Shown here: piece by piece, positions 53,302 to 62,854 of the stretch | How positions within the stretch are numbered: the first letter of the stretch is position 1 | Layout: each line of letters opens with the position of its first letter | Assembly: GCA_933822405.4 (NCBI GenBank) | Contig: CAKOGP040001714.1 | Span: 124,001-188,000 of the forward strand | Source: Cylindrotheca closterium | Taxonomy: Eukaryota; Bacillariophyta; Bacillariophyceae; Bacillariales; Bacillariaceae | DNA length: 64,000 nt | Reading direction: 5' to 3' | The notes under the pieces: generated by a model | What the model saw: the letters and a program-made list of their open reading frames with translations, nothing else | Databases searched by the model: none | What the model was told of the DNA's origin: nothing | Translations under genes and position numbers: made by a program

Positions 53302-53994
53302 GATGAACCAGTTACCTGTGCTGCGAAGGGTAGTTGTTGTCGCTGCTACTGTACTTGTAGGTTTCAGAATAAAGATTAGGACGACGAATGAAACAATCAA
53401 ACGACTAAATAAAAATACCGGGACAGTACGGCACTTCGTACGGATGTTATTGATGACGGCCGGGGTATTATCATCCGCGCATTTTGATATATGGGCACGC
53501 ACGGCCGGTGTCTACCTGCAGGTTGTGGAAGAATGTCGCCCCTGCATCATCCTTTTTTATGAAGTGGCATTTATTCCGAAAAGTAACGTACGGTAGGTGT
53601 ACCGTACCGGTACGAAGATGTAATTGTAAAGAAGAGAAATGATCATTCATGATCTTTTCGAAGACCGCTCTGATGACACTCAAATTTCTACGAAGTCTTT
53701 GATACGAAACCAAAAGGAGAGAACTGTGTGGCTTCCAATCAAAACGGATCGGAGATTTATTTGGCTTTCCAAAATTGGTAAGACAAAATTCGCTATCCAT
53801 TCTACAGTTCGCCACGAGATTTGAACAATGGCTTCCACGTGCACGGAAGAACACCAAGTTCGAAAGCAAATCTCTGTACCGGTAGGGACCCTGCGGTGAT
53901 GGCAGACCAGTCTGACTGCTCGATTGATTGATTCCATCGACTCAAAAGAGTCGGAAATAAATAGAGTAATTTTAGCGAAACTAGCTAGAGTAAA
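53302..53994. other. Spacer with two TACCGGTA sites, no gene
   Basis: About 690 bases between minus-strand genes. TACCGGTA at 53605-53612 and 53877-53884. Frames here are short and without protein features. Confidence 0.35.
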
Positions 53995-54603
53995 TTAAGC
54001 CTTGCATGTATCTGGCACATCATGGGGTTTGGAGGCCTCTTCTCTTCCAGTCTCCACGAACAAGCTAACAACTTCTGTGTGAGCCTCGATCAATGATTGT
54101 CCACAGTCTGTGGAAGCACTCAACTCCACTTGAACACCATTGCTCAAGTTGCTGAGCTCGACCGAGGTTTCGTCGTGATGCTCCACCATGGCAGCGAAAA
54201 ATGGGTCCCAGTTGCGAACACGCATGCCTCCATCGACTCGAGCCTTCATTGAGGCTACATGGGCTTGCAACCAGGCTGCAACTTGCGGATCGTCAGAAAA
54301 AGTCTTGGTGGTGATGGATCCATCGTCGTGATGGAACACTTCTCGGTCAACCAATTCATGGTTGTCAAGAAGCTCTTGAACATAGGCTTCACTGCCACCG
54401 CCACCGCCGCCGCCCCCTCGACCGCCACCGCCGCCACCGCCACGGACTCCACCACCACCTCCTCCTCCACCGCCGCCACGACCCCTTCCTCGTCCCTTCA
54501 TTGTCTGGAGATTACGAAGGAGGTAGGGACAGCCTTGGGCTGGCGCAATGGCAGCAGCAGTTGCCATGAGGAACAAGTGTGCGGAAAAGCGAGCTGCAAT
54601 CAT
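53995..54603 (-). CDS. Secreted Gly-rich protein (paralogue B, no GPI tail)
   Basis: 202 residues from ATG 54601-54603. Signal peptide (LFLMATAAAIAPAQG), then a Gly-rich tract of about 45 residues (residues 36-72, GRGRGGGGGGGGG type) where paralogue A has about eight Gly. The core YVQELLDNHELVDREV, DDGSITTKTFSDD, NWDPFF, SNLSNGVQVELSAS and CGQSLIEAHTEVVSLFVETG is nearly identical to paralogue A (47848-48525). It stops after DTCKA, so the stalk and hydrophobic GPI-type tail are missing and the product should be soluble. The Gly tract is coded by GGC/GGT/GGA repeats (54394-54495). Confidence 0.82.
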   Translation of the reverse strand: MIAARFSAHLFLMATAAAIAPAQGCPYLLRNLQTMKGRGRGRGGGGGGGGGGVRGGGGGGGRGGGGGGGGSEAYVQELLDNHELVDREVFHHDDGSITTKTFSDDPQVAAWLQAHVASMKARVDGGMRVRNWDPFFAAMVEHHDETSVELSNLSNGVQVELSASTDCGQSLIEAHTEVVSLFVETGREEASKPHDVPDTCKA

Positions 54604-55051
54604 GATTGGTTGTTTTGTAATAGTAGATTAGTGTTTTACTTTTTGTGTTTGTTGGAATGCAACCTAGTTTTGTGAGAGTAATGAACAAGGTTTAGAAGAT
54701 CAATCTTGTGAAAAGTGTAGTTCCTGGGAGTTCGGATATGATTCAATGTTCGGATTTTATCCATACTTTGTCCATTCTGTCTCCGCCAAGCTCCTATTTC
54801 ACCGATTTGTCACGTTGATTGAGACTTTTGCAAGCGCAAATATTAAAAATATCGTGTATGTTCAGAAATTCATCGGAGAAACATTTTCCACGACAAAAAG
54901 CCTCATCGCGCGGCGAAATAAGGCCATGTGTGATTCCTTTTGATTCATTCATTCATTCCATCGAGTTCTTATTGGGTACTGTAGGCAACCAAAAGTATAC
55001 AGTGGTAGAGTACCAGGTTGATCCAGGAACAGGCAGCCCCCATTCGCATTA
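54604..55051. promoter_or_regulatory. Upstream region of paralogue B
   Basis: Contains the two blocks shared with the upstream region of paralogue A (54698-54713 and 54797-54819), farther apart here (about 85 bases between blocks against about 25). No gene seen. Confidence 0.45.
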
Positions 55052-56626
55052 CTAAACAATTATATTGCTATTCATGCAAGCATAGTAATCGGGATCCGCA
55101 AAGCTCTTTTTCCAGATCTTCCGCAAACTGTTGCGAGATGATGATGCTGATGTTGATGCTGATGATGATGATTCATTAGATTTTGGATAGAATTCGGGTG
55201 CAATCTGATGCAACAAGGATAGCTTGTGTAGTGGTATCGTTGGAAAATCATGGTGCTCGCAATGATAGTTGGTACCCAACGTCAGGAGCGAGTACCAACG
55301 CCCCAGATATGTCGATTGCGATGGTGTACACGACCACTCATCGCTAGTAGTAGTACTACTACTACTATCTTGTTTGTTCATGATGGAAGGATGGTTGGTG
55401 ACAAACATTGCCGATGCTGGGTGCGGTGGAATGGACCAAAGGGTTTCCGACAAGTATAGGAAGAGTAGTGATTTCCAGCTTCCCAACCACCAGAGACCTA
55501 GTCGCAGTAAAGTGGCACACCGGGCATACTTGGCACATTCGTCATGGAAGGACTTGGGCTTGTTTGGGAAAAAGGCATTGAATCCTGAAAGAGAGACGGC
55601 CGCATCGTTGATGACTAGCATCAGTCGTTCAAACAAAAAGGAAGTGGCAAAGATACCAATATTTCGAATGGCCTTCCCAGTTTTCCAATTGTCAAATCCA
55701 GTCCGACTCAAGCTCATGGTGATGGAATATTGCCGTTCCTCGTTTCTGTCATTCGGATCGTCTCTGCTTCTTCTAAAATTGAAAATGGAGGGAAGCTTTC
55801 CAGAAAACGTTGGCCCAATCTTGCCCAACAACTTCATCCTATGCGAGACAAACAGGATATCCCCATCTTCAAAGTTGGTTTGATTGGAATCAAATAGCTT
55901 GGCCAACGAGACTTTTTGGGCGTCTCCCAAATTGACATGATGGGCCAAGTGTCCAAATTTGAGGTACAAATAATAACCAAAGACCGATGGCATGCTTCCC
56001 CAAAACAAAACCATGTCTTGCCATTGCTTGCGTCCCCAAAATCCCCATATCTTGCTCTTGTGATGTTGTCTTATTGGAAACAACGATCCATGCAAACCAT
56101 CGTGTAGAATTTGTAGCTGCCATAAGGAAAGAATGGACCCGGGGAAGAGTGCCAGACCAAATACCCATTTGATGGGTAGTTTCGCAGCTTGTAGGGAGAG
56201 ACCCATCAGAATGAGATTTCCTACCAGCAAGAGTGGTATTCCAAGGTTGTAGGAGGATGTCTGTTGTTCCAAGGGTAGAATCTGGTCACCATATTTTTGA
56301 ATCATTTGCTTTCGTCGTTGTCGATGCCATTCGGCTGCATTGGAATAGGAGACTGCAGCTGCCTTGTCAGCGTTGTGATCGACTCCGCTAGCAGATGAGG
56401 ATGATTCTATGCTGTCAAAGGATGGATTGGAAGCAGAGAGAGTTATTGTGAATCGTTGATTCAGTGAAGCTTTCGACTGAATAGTGGCAACCACTCTTGG
56501 ACAGAAGCCCTCCACAAGACCGATTCTGCTTGTTTGAATTAGTTGAATACAAAACAGAATCATCATCAATCTTGAAACTGGTCTCGTTCTTTCTTTTCCA
56601 TTGCGTTTTGATTTGTGATTTTTCAT
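55052..56626 (-). CDS. DEGS-like lipid desaturase with plastid-type leader
   Basis: 524 residues from ATG 56624-56626; the frame upstream has only a GTG. The leader has a hydrophobic stretch (RLMMILFCIQLIQTSRIGLV) ending in EGFCPR, similar to the ASAFAP-type cleavage site of diatom plastid proteins (aromatic residue after the cut). Three di-iron His boxes: HDGLHGSLF near 200, HLAHHVN near 242, and YHCEHHDFP near 470. The last box is the form typical of sphingolipid delta-4 (DEGS) desaturases (NEHHDFP). Four or more membrane spans lie between boxes. It should insert a double bond in a membrane-bound acyl or sphingoid chain, with substrate not predictable. A poly-Ser stretch is inserted before box 3. 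Confidence 0.82.
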   Translation of the reverse strand: MKNHKSKRNGKERTRPVSRLMMILFCIQLIQTSRIGLVEGFCPRVVATIQSKASLNQRFTITLSASNPSFDSIESSSSASGVDHNADKAAAVSYSNAAEWHRQRRKQMIQKYGDQILPLEQQTSSYNLGIPLLLVGNLILMGLSLQAAKLPIKWVFGLALFPGSILSLWQLQILHDGLHGSLFPIRQHHKSKIWGFWGRKQWQDMVLFWGSMPSVFGYYLYLKFGHLAHHVNLGDAQKVSLAKLFDSNQTNFEDGDILFVSHRMKLLGKIGPTFSGKLPSIFNFRRSRDDPNDRNEERQYSITMSLSRTGFDNWKTGKAIRNIGIFATSFLFERLMLVINDAAVSLSGFNAFFPNKPKSFHDECAKYARCATLLRLGLWWLGSWKSLLFLYLSETLWSIPPHPASAMFVTNHPSIMNKQDSSSSTTTSDEWSCTPSQSTYLGRWYSLLTLGTNYHCEHHDFPTIPLHKLSLLHQIAPEFYPKSNESSSSASTSASSSRNSLRKIWKKSFADPDYYACMNSNIIV

Positions 56627-57098
56627 ATTGTTCAGAAGGTGCAGTTGCCCGGATGTATAACAACGCACGTCGGTACAGTGAGTGCTCCAATGAGTTTGAA
56701 GTTGCCTTTGTTGACTGATATTGATGAAAGGTTGAGAATAAGGTGCGATGCGAGGAAGATTTCATTCGTCAGATGATGAAGATGAATGAATAAAGGCACT
56801 CCAGATCGAATGAGTCATCATCTTCTTCAGTCTGTCATATGTGCGGTGCGACTGCTCAGCTCATTCAACGGTTAAACGCGGAGTAGCGCATTGGAGCTCG
56901 TCTAGTCAATATTGCAAGCCAATGTCGCATCATGGTCGCACTCTCTAAGAATTCGGCTGATTGACGCCAAAATCGAATACGCTTACAAGATTTGATTTTA
57001 TTATGACAAGAAATATGTAAGGCACATGCCGATCATTAGATTTTCAGATTGTGTTGCAATTGCAAACCTCTCGTCGTAACATATCTACCCCTCAGGCT
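56627..57098. promoter_or_regulatory. Divergent spacer, presumed promoters
   Basis: Between the desaturase (minus) and the PDZ-like gene (plus). No supported frame or repeat. Confidence 0.35.
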
Positions 57099-58971
57099 AT
57101 GGATCATTCACAGTCACACTCGCAGTCACACTCGCAGTCTCATTCACATTCACAGTCAACAATCGGCAATAATATGCCTTCTGGAATCTCTGGCATTGTG
57201 GTGAAAAAGAACAACAAAGATTTGGGAATTTCCTTTCTGGACCATCCTTCTGAAGATGTCGTTTACATTCACAATGTCAAGGGAAAGTTTCGAAAGTACA
57301 CAATATTGGCGCCTGGATTACGTGTGACCCATGTTAACGGTTTCATTGTCTTTACGGCAGCCGAAGCTAGGAAACTGATACAACGAACTCCTATTGGTGG
57401 CAGCGTCCAAGTGATTGCCACTGGAAAATACATTGAATTGAAGAAACAGCCAAAGAGATCTTCAATCTTTCGGACATCCTCTTCTTCTTCTAGATTAGAA
57501 TCGGCATCACCGTCCTCTTCCTCCTCCTCTGCTCCTCTTGGAATTCATCTAAGACCACTTCCAGGACGACTAAATTTGGTGCAAATCACAAAAGTGGACA
57601 ATCTGTTGACCGAAGTTCCCCCTGGACATATTTTGGTGGCCATTAACAAACGACCCGTCCGGTCCGTCAGAAAGGCACATTGGTACTTGAAAATGCTGTT
57701 ATCCTCTTCCAAACGAGTCGTCAAGATCGTGACATGCCCCGTCCATTCCTTCTCAACAGTGTCTCCAGGGGGAGTCATGGCCGTGGTGGAACCCATCATG
57801 GATCACGATTCAGTCAATGCCTTTCATCCAGATATGCAACTGCCAGAAGAAGATCCGTTCTTTGCACCATTGTCGTCGAACTGGAATAAGGAATCCTCGT
57901 TGGAACAACAACTCTGTCAATTGGATACTTCGTTTTCTTCTAGCAATACTAATAATAATGAGTCTGAAGGAGTCGGGCAGCAACCTCAATACGAAAATGA
58001 CACCATCTTGAACCAATACGAAGACGACTCCCTTTTGCGACAGTATCGAGTCCAACGACAAGACACTGGATCCACCGAGTCATCGCTGATTGGCCGAGAG
58101 GATACTGGGGGTGGTGCGATTGGTCACGCCCTCCGCAAAAAGAGCTCCATTCTCGAATCGATTGCGACGGACGAACACGGGGACTATATCTTTGAAGACG
58201 AACAAGATACCAATGTCATTATACGGCTTCCATCCTCCTTGCAGCAATCGGTCCGTAGTATGTCCACCACCAATACTACCCATCAACAATTTTCTACCGT
58301 CTCCAGTGAAGCTGCCTCGGGACTCCCCGATATGATATTGAATTTGCAAACACAAAATGACCTCATGGACGATACCACCATGGGATCTGTTCCGTCGAGA
58401 TTGCAATCATCAGGAGGAATTACTGCAAGGGAGCAAACAAGTGACAGTACGAATACTACTTCTAGTACTAGGAACAACAAGGATGATCCCAAGGTTTCGG
58501 TCCCCTTTATCTTTGTGGATTCGGCCAGCGCTGACAGTGATGAAGTATTCAAGCAACTGCAGCAGCAACCTACTGAAGTGGAAGATCTCCAAGCCTTTTT
58601 GACCAAGGAGGGTCATTTGCAGCAGCCACTGCCACCACAGAAGAACGCTGCTGCTCCTCCTGCTGCTGCTACTGTTGCAATGAAATATATTGCGGCTGCG
58701 ACAAAACAGAAAAATGCTACAGTGCAAACCCCCCTACGAGACTCGACCAACAACGAGAAAAAACCATCCCCGTATTCGCCATCCTTTTTTGACAAACAAA
58801 AGACCAGTGCTCTCTTTCAATCGGTTGAAAAGGCCAAACGAAGGTCGGGCGAGAACAACCATCCAAAGAAGCAAGATGCTGGTTTCAATAACAAGAAGAA
58901 CAAATTGAATCGACGCGAAATTCCAGCATTGATGGACGGTGACCTCGTGGCCAACAATAAAAAGAAAAGGC

Positions 58972-59002
<31 letters not shown>

Positions 59003-59738
59003 CTCTGCTACTACAAAGCGAACCACTACTAATACCTCTTCGTCGTCATTTCCAAAAAGAACAGCCAAGTTGGTCGACGACAATGTTTGTCTTCCTGTGC
59101 AAATTCACATTAACAATATGGACAATGCTGATTTGCAAAGTTTCCTGACCGAAGAGGAAGAGGAAGAAAAGGTGGAATATGATTTGTTGCTGAAAGAAAT
59201 CGATACCGATCTTGCTGCTGTTGCACCGCCACCGCCACCGAACAACAATAACAATAACAGGGCAACAACTGCAACACCCCTCACCTCCAACAAGTCGGCG
59301 AAAAGCTTTCCATTTTCTTTGCCAACAACAACAACAACATCTCCCTTTCAGAATAAGGGCAATGAGAATATGAAACAAACGAAGAAGAATCGTCTGGAAC
59401 CTCCTCATTCTTGGTGCATCATGAGCCAACCAACCCATTCGTTTGGTGTACGACAGCAGTCGTCGGTCGAAGAAGCCAAAGACCATCATGACAATGAGGA
59501 GGAGGAGGAGGTTGTGGGAGACACGGAATATTACGACGAGGAGGAGGAAAGCTTGTTTGCAAAAGGATTTCACTTTTTGCAAGCCATGGCGGCCGATGCG
59601 ACTGCCTGTGTGTCACCTTCCAGTCGGTATGATTATCGAAACATGAAGACGAAAAATCGCCATCATCACAACAACAATACTACCACCACTACTACTACTA
59701 CTACTACTACTCGACAATTCGAAGTGTACGCTGTCTGA
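57099..59738 (+). CDS. Protein with two PDZ-like modules and long low-complexity tail
   Basis: 879 residues from ATG 57099 (MDHSQSHSQSH); upstream in-frame codons are only GTG/TTG. It begins with a Ser/Gln/His repeat. Residues about 29-117 (KKNNKDLGISFLDHP, APGLRVTHVNG, AEARKLIQRTPIGGSVQVIA) and 146-219 (LGIHLRPLP, PPGHILVAINKRPVRSVRKA, KRVVKIVT) look like PDZ-like domains: an L-G-I carboxylate-loop position, a P-G-x-x-hhxhN core, and a final strand. PDZ domains bind C-terminal peptides. The remaining 650 residues are Ser/Asn/Thr/Glu-rich with trinucleotide-derived runs (poly-N, poly-T, poly-P, poly-E) and no membrane segment. Scaffold role inferred. Confidence 0.72.
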
Positions 59739-60369
59739 TTAAAAGAAGATGGGTATTATTACGAATTACGACTACTATTGTTGTATGAAAACATATTTTT
59801 TAAAATAGATGCTTTATTATAGATGATAGCTGTATACGCATGGCTGTACTGTATATTTGATACTAATTGCCTGTGATATGTATTAATGAATGACGGAAAC
59901 CACTACAGTATTGTAGGAAGCTGTACAAGTAGGTACCGATATCCGTCATTGTCTGTATCCTGTGATTTTAAAATAGTCGAACCTTTTGGGCACGCTATGC
60001 GCACGTGCTATGCGTGCGCACCGCTTTGAAATCACTCCGAGTGTGCTCGCTATTTTTTTTATGATGTGTCAATATTCAATATTAATAACGCATTTGTGTC
60101 ATAGCTGCACTTATTGTCATTGATTGCTTGTTGCGAAGCTTGTTCGAGGTGATAGTTGTACACAAGTATAGCACGCTAAGCTATCTCTATTGCGCCACTT
60201 GAAACTACCCATTCTCGAGTTCCAATTATACTACGAGTATTTGCAGCTTGAATCTCAGCAAGACTTAAAAAAGATTCATTGATTCATTCGTTCGTAATTT
60301 GATCCTGCTTCGAGCTGATCAGAATATAATTTGAAATTTACAACAACAACAACAACAACAACAGTAATT
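59739..60369. other. Spacer, no gene
   Basis: Between two plus-strand genes. A GC-rich patch near 59992-60023 has the direct repeat CTATGCG; the rest is AT-rich. A CAA run (60340-60362) directly precedes the next ATG, probably in the 5' leader. Confidence 0.3.
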
Positions 60370-62127
60370 ATGGGACCACCAACTGGCAAGGTGCTCGTCT
60401 TTGATAACAAGGAACAAAGCAACGACAAGCGCAACAGTGACAATGCCATGCTAGACGACGATACCTATGCTGACGATTACTCGGTGACCAACAACTCGGA
60501 GGAAGACGATGATAATGACGCTGCTAACAAAGAAGCTGACGAAGAGTTTCGTCGTGCCCAAGAAATGGCGCTGGCGGTTGCCGCTTTAGCTCCCAAGGCA
60601 CCCACCAATTGGACGGCCAAGGGACGGTTGGGCCGCAGCTTGAAGGGTCGCCGCGGGCGTAGGGGTCATCGAAAAGCAGCGGAAGAAATCAAATTGGCCG
60701 TGGCCGATGTCATTTGTGCTTCCACCAATAGCAACATGATGCAAGGAGGTAGAAAGAAGAAGGGACACAATAAGAAACGTTCCAAACCGTCTTCCAAAGA
60801 AGAAGCAGAACCTGTAGAATTCAACGTCTTGAGGCATTTGTTGGGAAAACATGTCGAAGACTATCTGGTAGACAATGAGTACTACTTGGAATTGGAAGGC
60901 AAGGTGTTGCATGGGTGGGATCTGGTCTCGTGTGTGGCAGTTATACATTTTGTGCTGTTCTACTTTTTGTGCGGCGTCCCCTATGCTACCTTGGACGAGT
61001 TTGACAGTTTGGATGCTAATAGCAACTTTATTCGGGCTGTGTTCATTATTGACATGGCATTTGTCTTTTGTCTTTCCAACAACCGTCGTTATACTCGAGT
61101 CGTCTCAGATGCGAGCAAACTTGGCAAGACAGCTGGCACTACTGCTACGACTACCAAGACTTCCTCCAAGAAGAACAAGGGAATCAAATCTATCAACACC
61201 ACAGAGTCGTCGCAAAAGAACAGGGTTCCCAGTTCGGAAACTTCTGTAGACGCTCTCTCCACGGAAACTTCCCAAAGTATCGAACAACTCTTGCCACTCG
61301 AACCCGAATCCAGAATCAAATTGGAATGGCTCGACAATATTTCCTTTCAAGAGCCTCATTTGATGGAACTCGAGCAGCTTCAACCGACTTCCACACTTGC
61401 GGAACGCCGACGATTCCTAAAGGCCCGTAAGCACGTGGTCAAGGCAGCATCTGCCCAATTGGGAGAATACTTGGAATGGAGGACCACCAATAGGATAGAC
61501 CAATTCTTTCCTGCCAATTCCTTTACGACGGACGAGGAAGATTGGAAGCATGCGGCTCGGGGTGCCATGGAATTGAAAAACACCAGTGGAAAGGCCCAAG
61601 TATTGCCGCCACTCCCAAGAATTGTCAGTGTGTTTGAAGATCACTTGGCGGAAGTCGTCCTTTGCAAACAGGGCGCTCGGATTGTTCATGTCTTGCCCTG
61701 TCTACTCGAATCCTCCTTGGCGTCCAATGCGACCTATGCCTTGGCAGTGGCCATGTATTTAGACCGCAAATTGGATCGATCTTGTACGGAAAAGGTGACG
61801 GTTGTCATTGATATTCGAGCTGGACAAGGATGGTCCAATCCATCGTCCGTGTCGATTGTCCCCTTTATCAAACTGGTGGTGGGCCTCTTGAATACCTACT
61901 TCCCCGAACGTCTCTCGAGGTGCATCTTGTACCCACTCCCCTTTACGGCCACCTTGTTGTTCAACAAGGCCAAGGATTATTTGGATCCAGATACGGCCGC
62001 CAAGATTCAAGTATGCTCGGGAGCTGGATCGGTCCAATCGCCAGTCCCCGAAAAGGTCTGTGAATTCATTGGCCCCAAGGCAATCGAATGCATGGAAGAT
62101 AGGAGACGAGGACTCTTTCGACAATAG
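60370..62127 (+). CDS. Membrane protein with C-terminal CRAL-TRIO domain
   Basis: 585 residues from ATG 60370 (MGPPTGKVLVF); upstream codons of the frame start with TTG only. The N-terminal 180 residues are charged, with a basic Gly/Arg patch (GRLGRSLKGRRGRRGHRK). Two hydrophobic segments lie near 185-208 (VAVIHFVLFYFLCGVPY) and 219-237 (FIRAVFIIDMAFVFCLS). After a Ser/Thr-rich linker, residues about 335-570 are CRAL-TRIO/SEC14-like: RKHVVKAASAQLGEYLEWR, RIVHVLPCL, VVIDIRAGQGWSNP, LVVGLLNTYFPERLSRCILY, then FTATLLFNKAKDYLD. This is the classic SEC14 order (lipid exchange or sensing). It is the third CRAL-TRIO protein of the window, and the only one with membrane spans. Confidence 0.82.
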   Translation: MGPPTGKVLVFDNKEQSNDKRNSDNAMLDDDTYADDYSVTNNSEEDDDNDAANKEADEEFRRAQEMALAVAALAPKAPTNWTAKGRLGRSLKGRRGRRGHRKAAEEIKLAVADVICASTNSNMMQGGRKKKGHNKKRSKPSSKEEAEPVEFNVLRHLLGKHVEDYLVDNEYYLELEGKVLHGWDLVSCVAVIHFVLFYFLCGVPYATLDEFDSLDANSNFIRAVFIIDMAFVFCLSNNRRYTRVVSDASKLGKTAGTTATTTKTSSKKNKGIKSINTTESSQKNRVPSSETSVDALSTETSQSIEQLLPLEPESRIKLEWLDNISFQEPHLMELEQLQPTSTLAERRRFLKARKHVVKAASAQLGEYLEWRTTNRIDQFFPANSFTTDEEDWKHAARGAMELKNTSGKAQVLPPLPRIVSVFEDHLAEVVLCKQGARIVHVLPCLLESSLASNATYALAVAMYLDRKLDRSCTEKVTVVIDIRAGQGWSNPSSVSIVPFIKLVVGLLNTYFPERLSRCILYPLPFTATLLFNKAKDYLDPDTAAKIQVCSGAGSVQSPVPEKVCEFIGPKAIECMEDRRRGLFRQ

Positions 62128-62698
62128 TGTAGGAATAATGATAATGACGACGTAGGAATGATAGGTACATATATATATATAAGATATGATGGATGGCTCT
62201 GCTTGGAATGAATGAAGGAATGAATGTTTGAATAAACATGAACGATAGCACAATGCAAGGCTACAATGCAATAGTCCTACAATGACTGACTGGGATAGAT
62301 ATCATCTTGAAACCGAGGGGTATATATATATGTAGAACGAATGAATGATGGATCATTGGTCATTCGTTTCAAGCTTTACTGCTTTGTTTGGAAACCAACA
62401 ACTTTGAAGTATTATATACAGCGTCTTTTAACGAAACCAAAACCCATTCCGGTCGGTGTTGCTAGTTTGGTTTTGTACATGGACACCTCTCTAGCTAGTA
62501 TCGGACAAACATATTCAAAGAGTTCCGCTGTTTTGATACAGCTCTTTTCGTCGGTTCTCGTCGACAAATAATGCCCCCCTTGATTCATTCTATGGATGAC
62601 GGAATTGCATCAGTCCAGTTCCAGTCTCATCCGCCGCAATGTATTCTCCTAATAGTTCTCTCCACATTGCAAGTAAAAGCTGGACATGAGGCAATGCG

Positions 62699-62730
<32 letters not shown>
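62699..62730. repeat. Compound TA/GA microsatellite
   Basis: About eight TA units directly followed by about eight GA units. A shorter TA run lies at about 62168-62182 just past the CRAL-TRIO gene. Confidence 0.9.
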
Positions 62731-62787
62731 TGGACCTCCAGCCACTATAGATCGCCCATCTCTTCTTTTGAATTAACCCTTTTGCGA

Positions 62788-62854
62788 ACAAATCTGAGAA
62801 ACTCTCAGATTTAATTAATTTTGGAAATCAAATCTGAGAAACTCTCAGATTTGA
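62788..62854. repeat. Two identical hairpin-forming inverted repeats
   Basis: AAATCTGAGA-AAC-TCTCAGATTT occurs at 62790-62812 and again at 62830-62852, 40 bases apart. The second has arms extended to 12 bases (TCAAATCTGAGA). Perfect arms with a 3-base loop would make stable hairpins in single-stranded DNA or RNA. Flanking sequence between copies is AT-rich. Confidence 0.85.

Noticed and set aside
62341..62571. Plus-strand frame of 76 codons as a gene
   Set aside because: Short, no family feature, and within a spacer rich in simple repeats.
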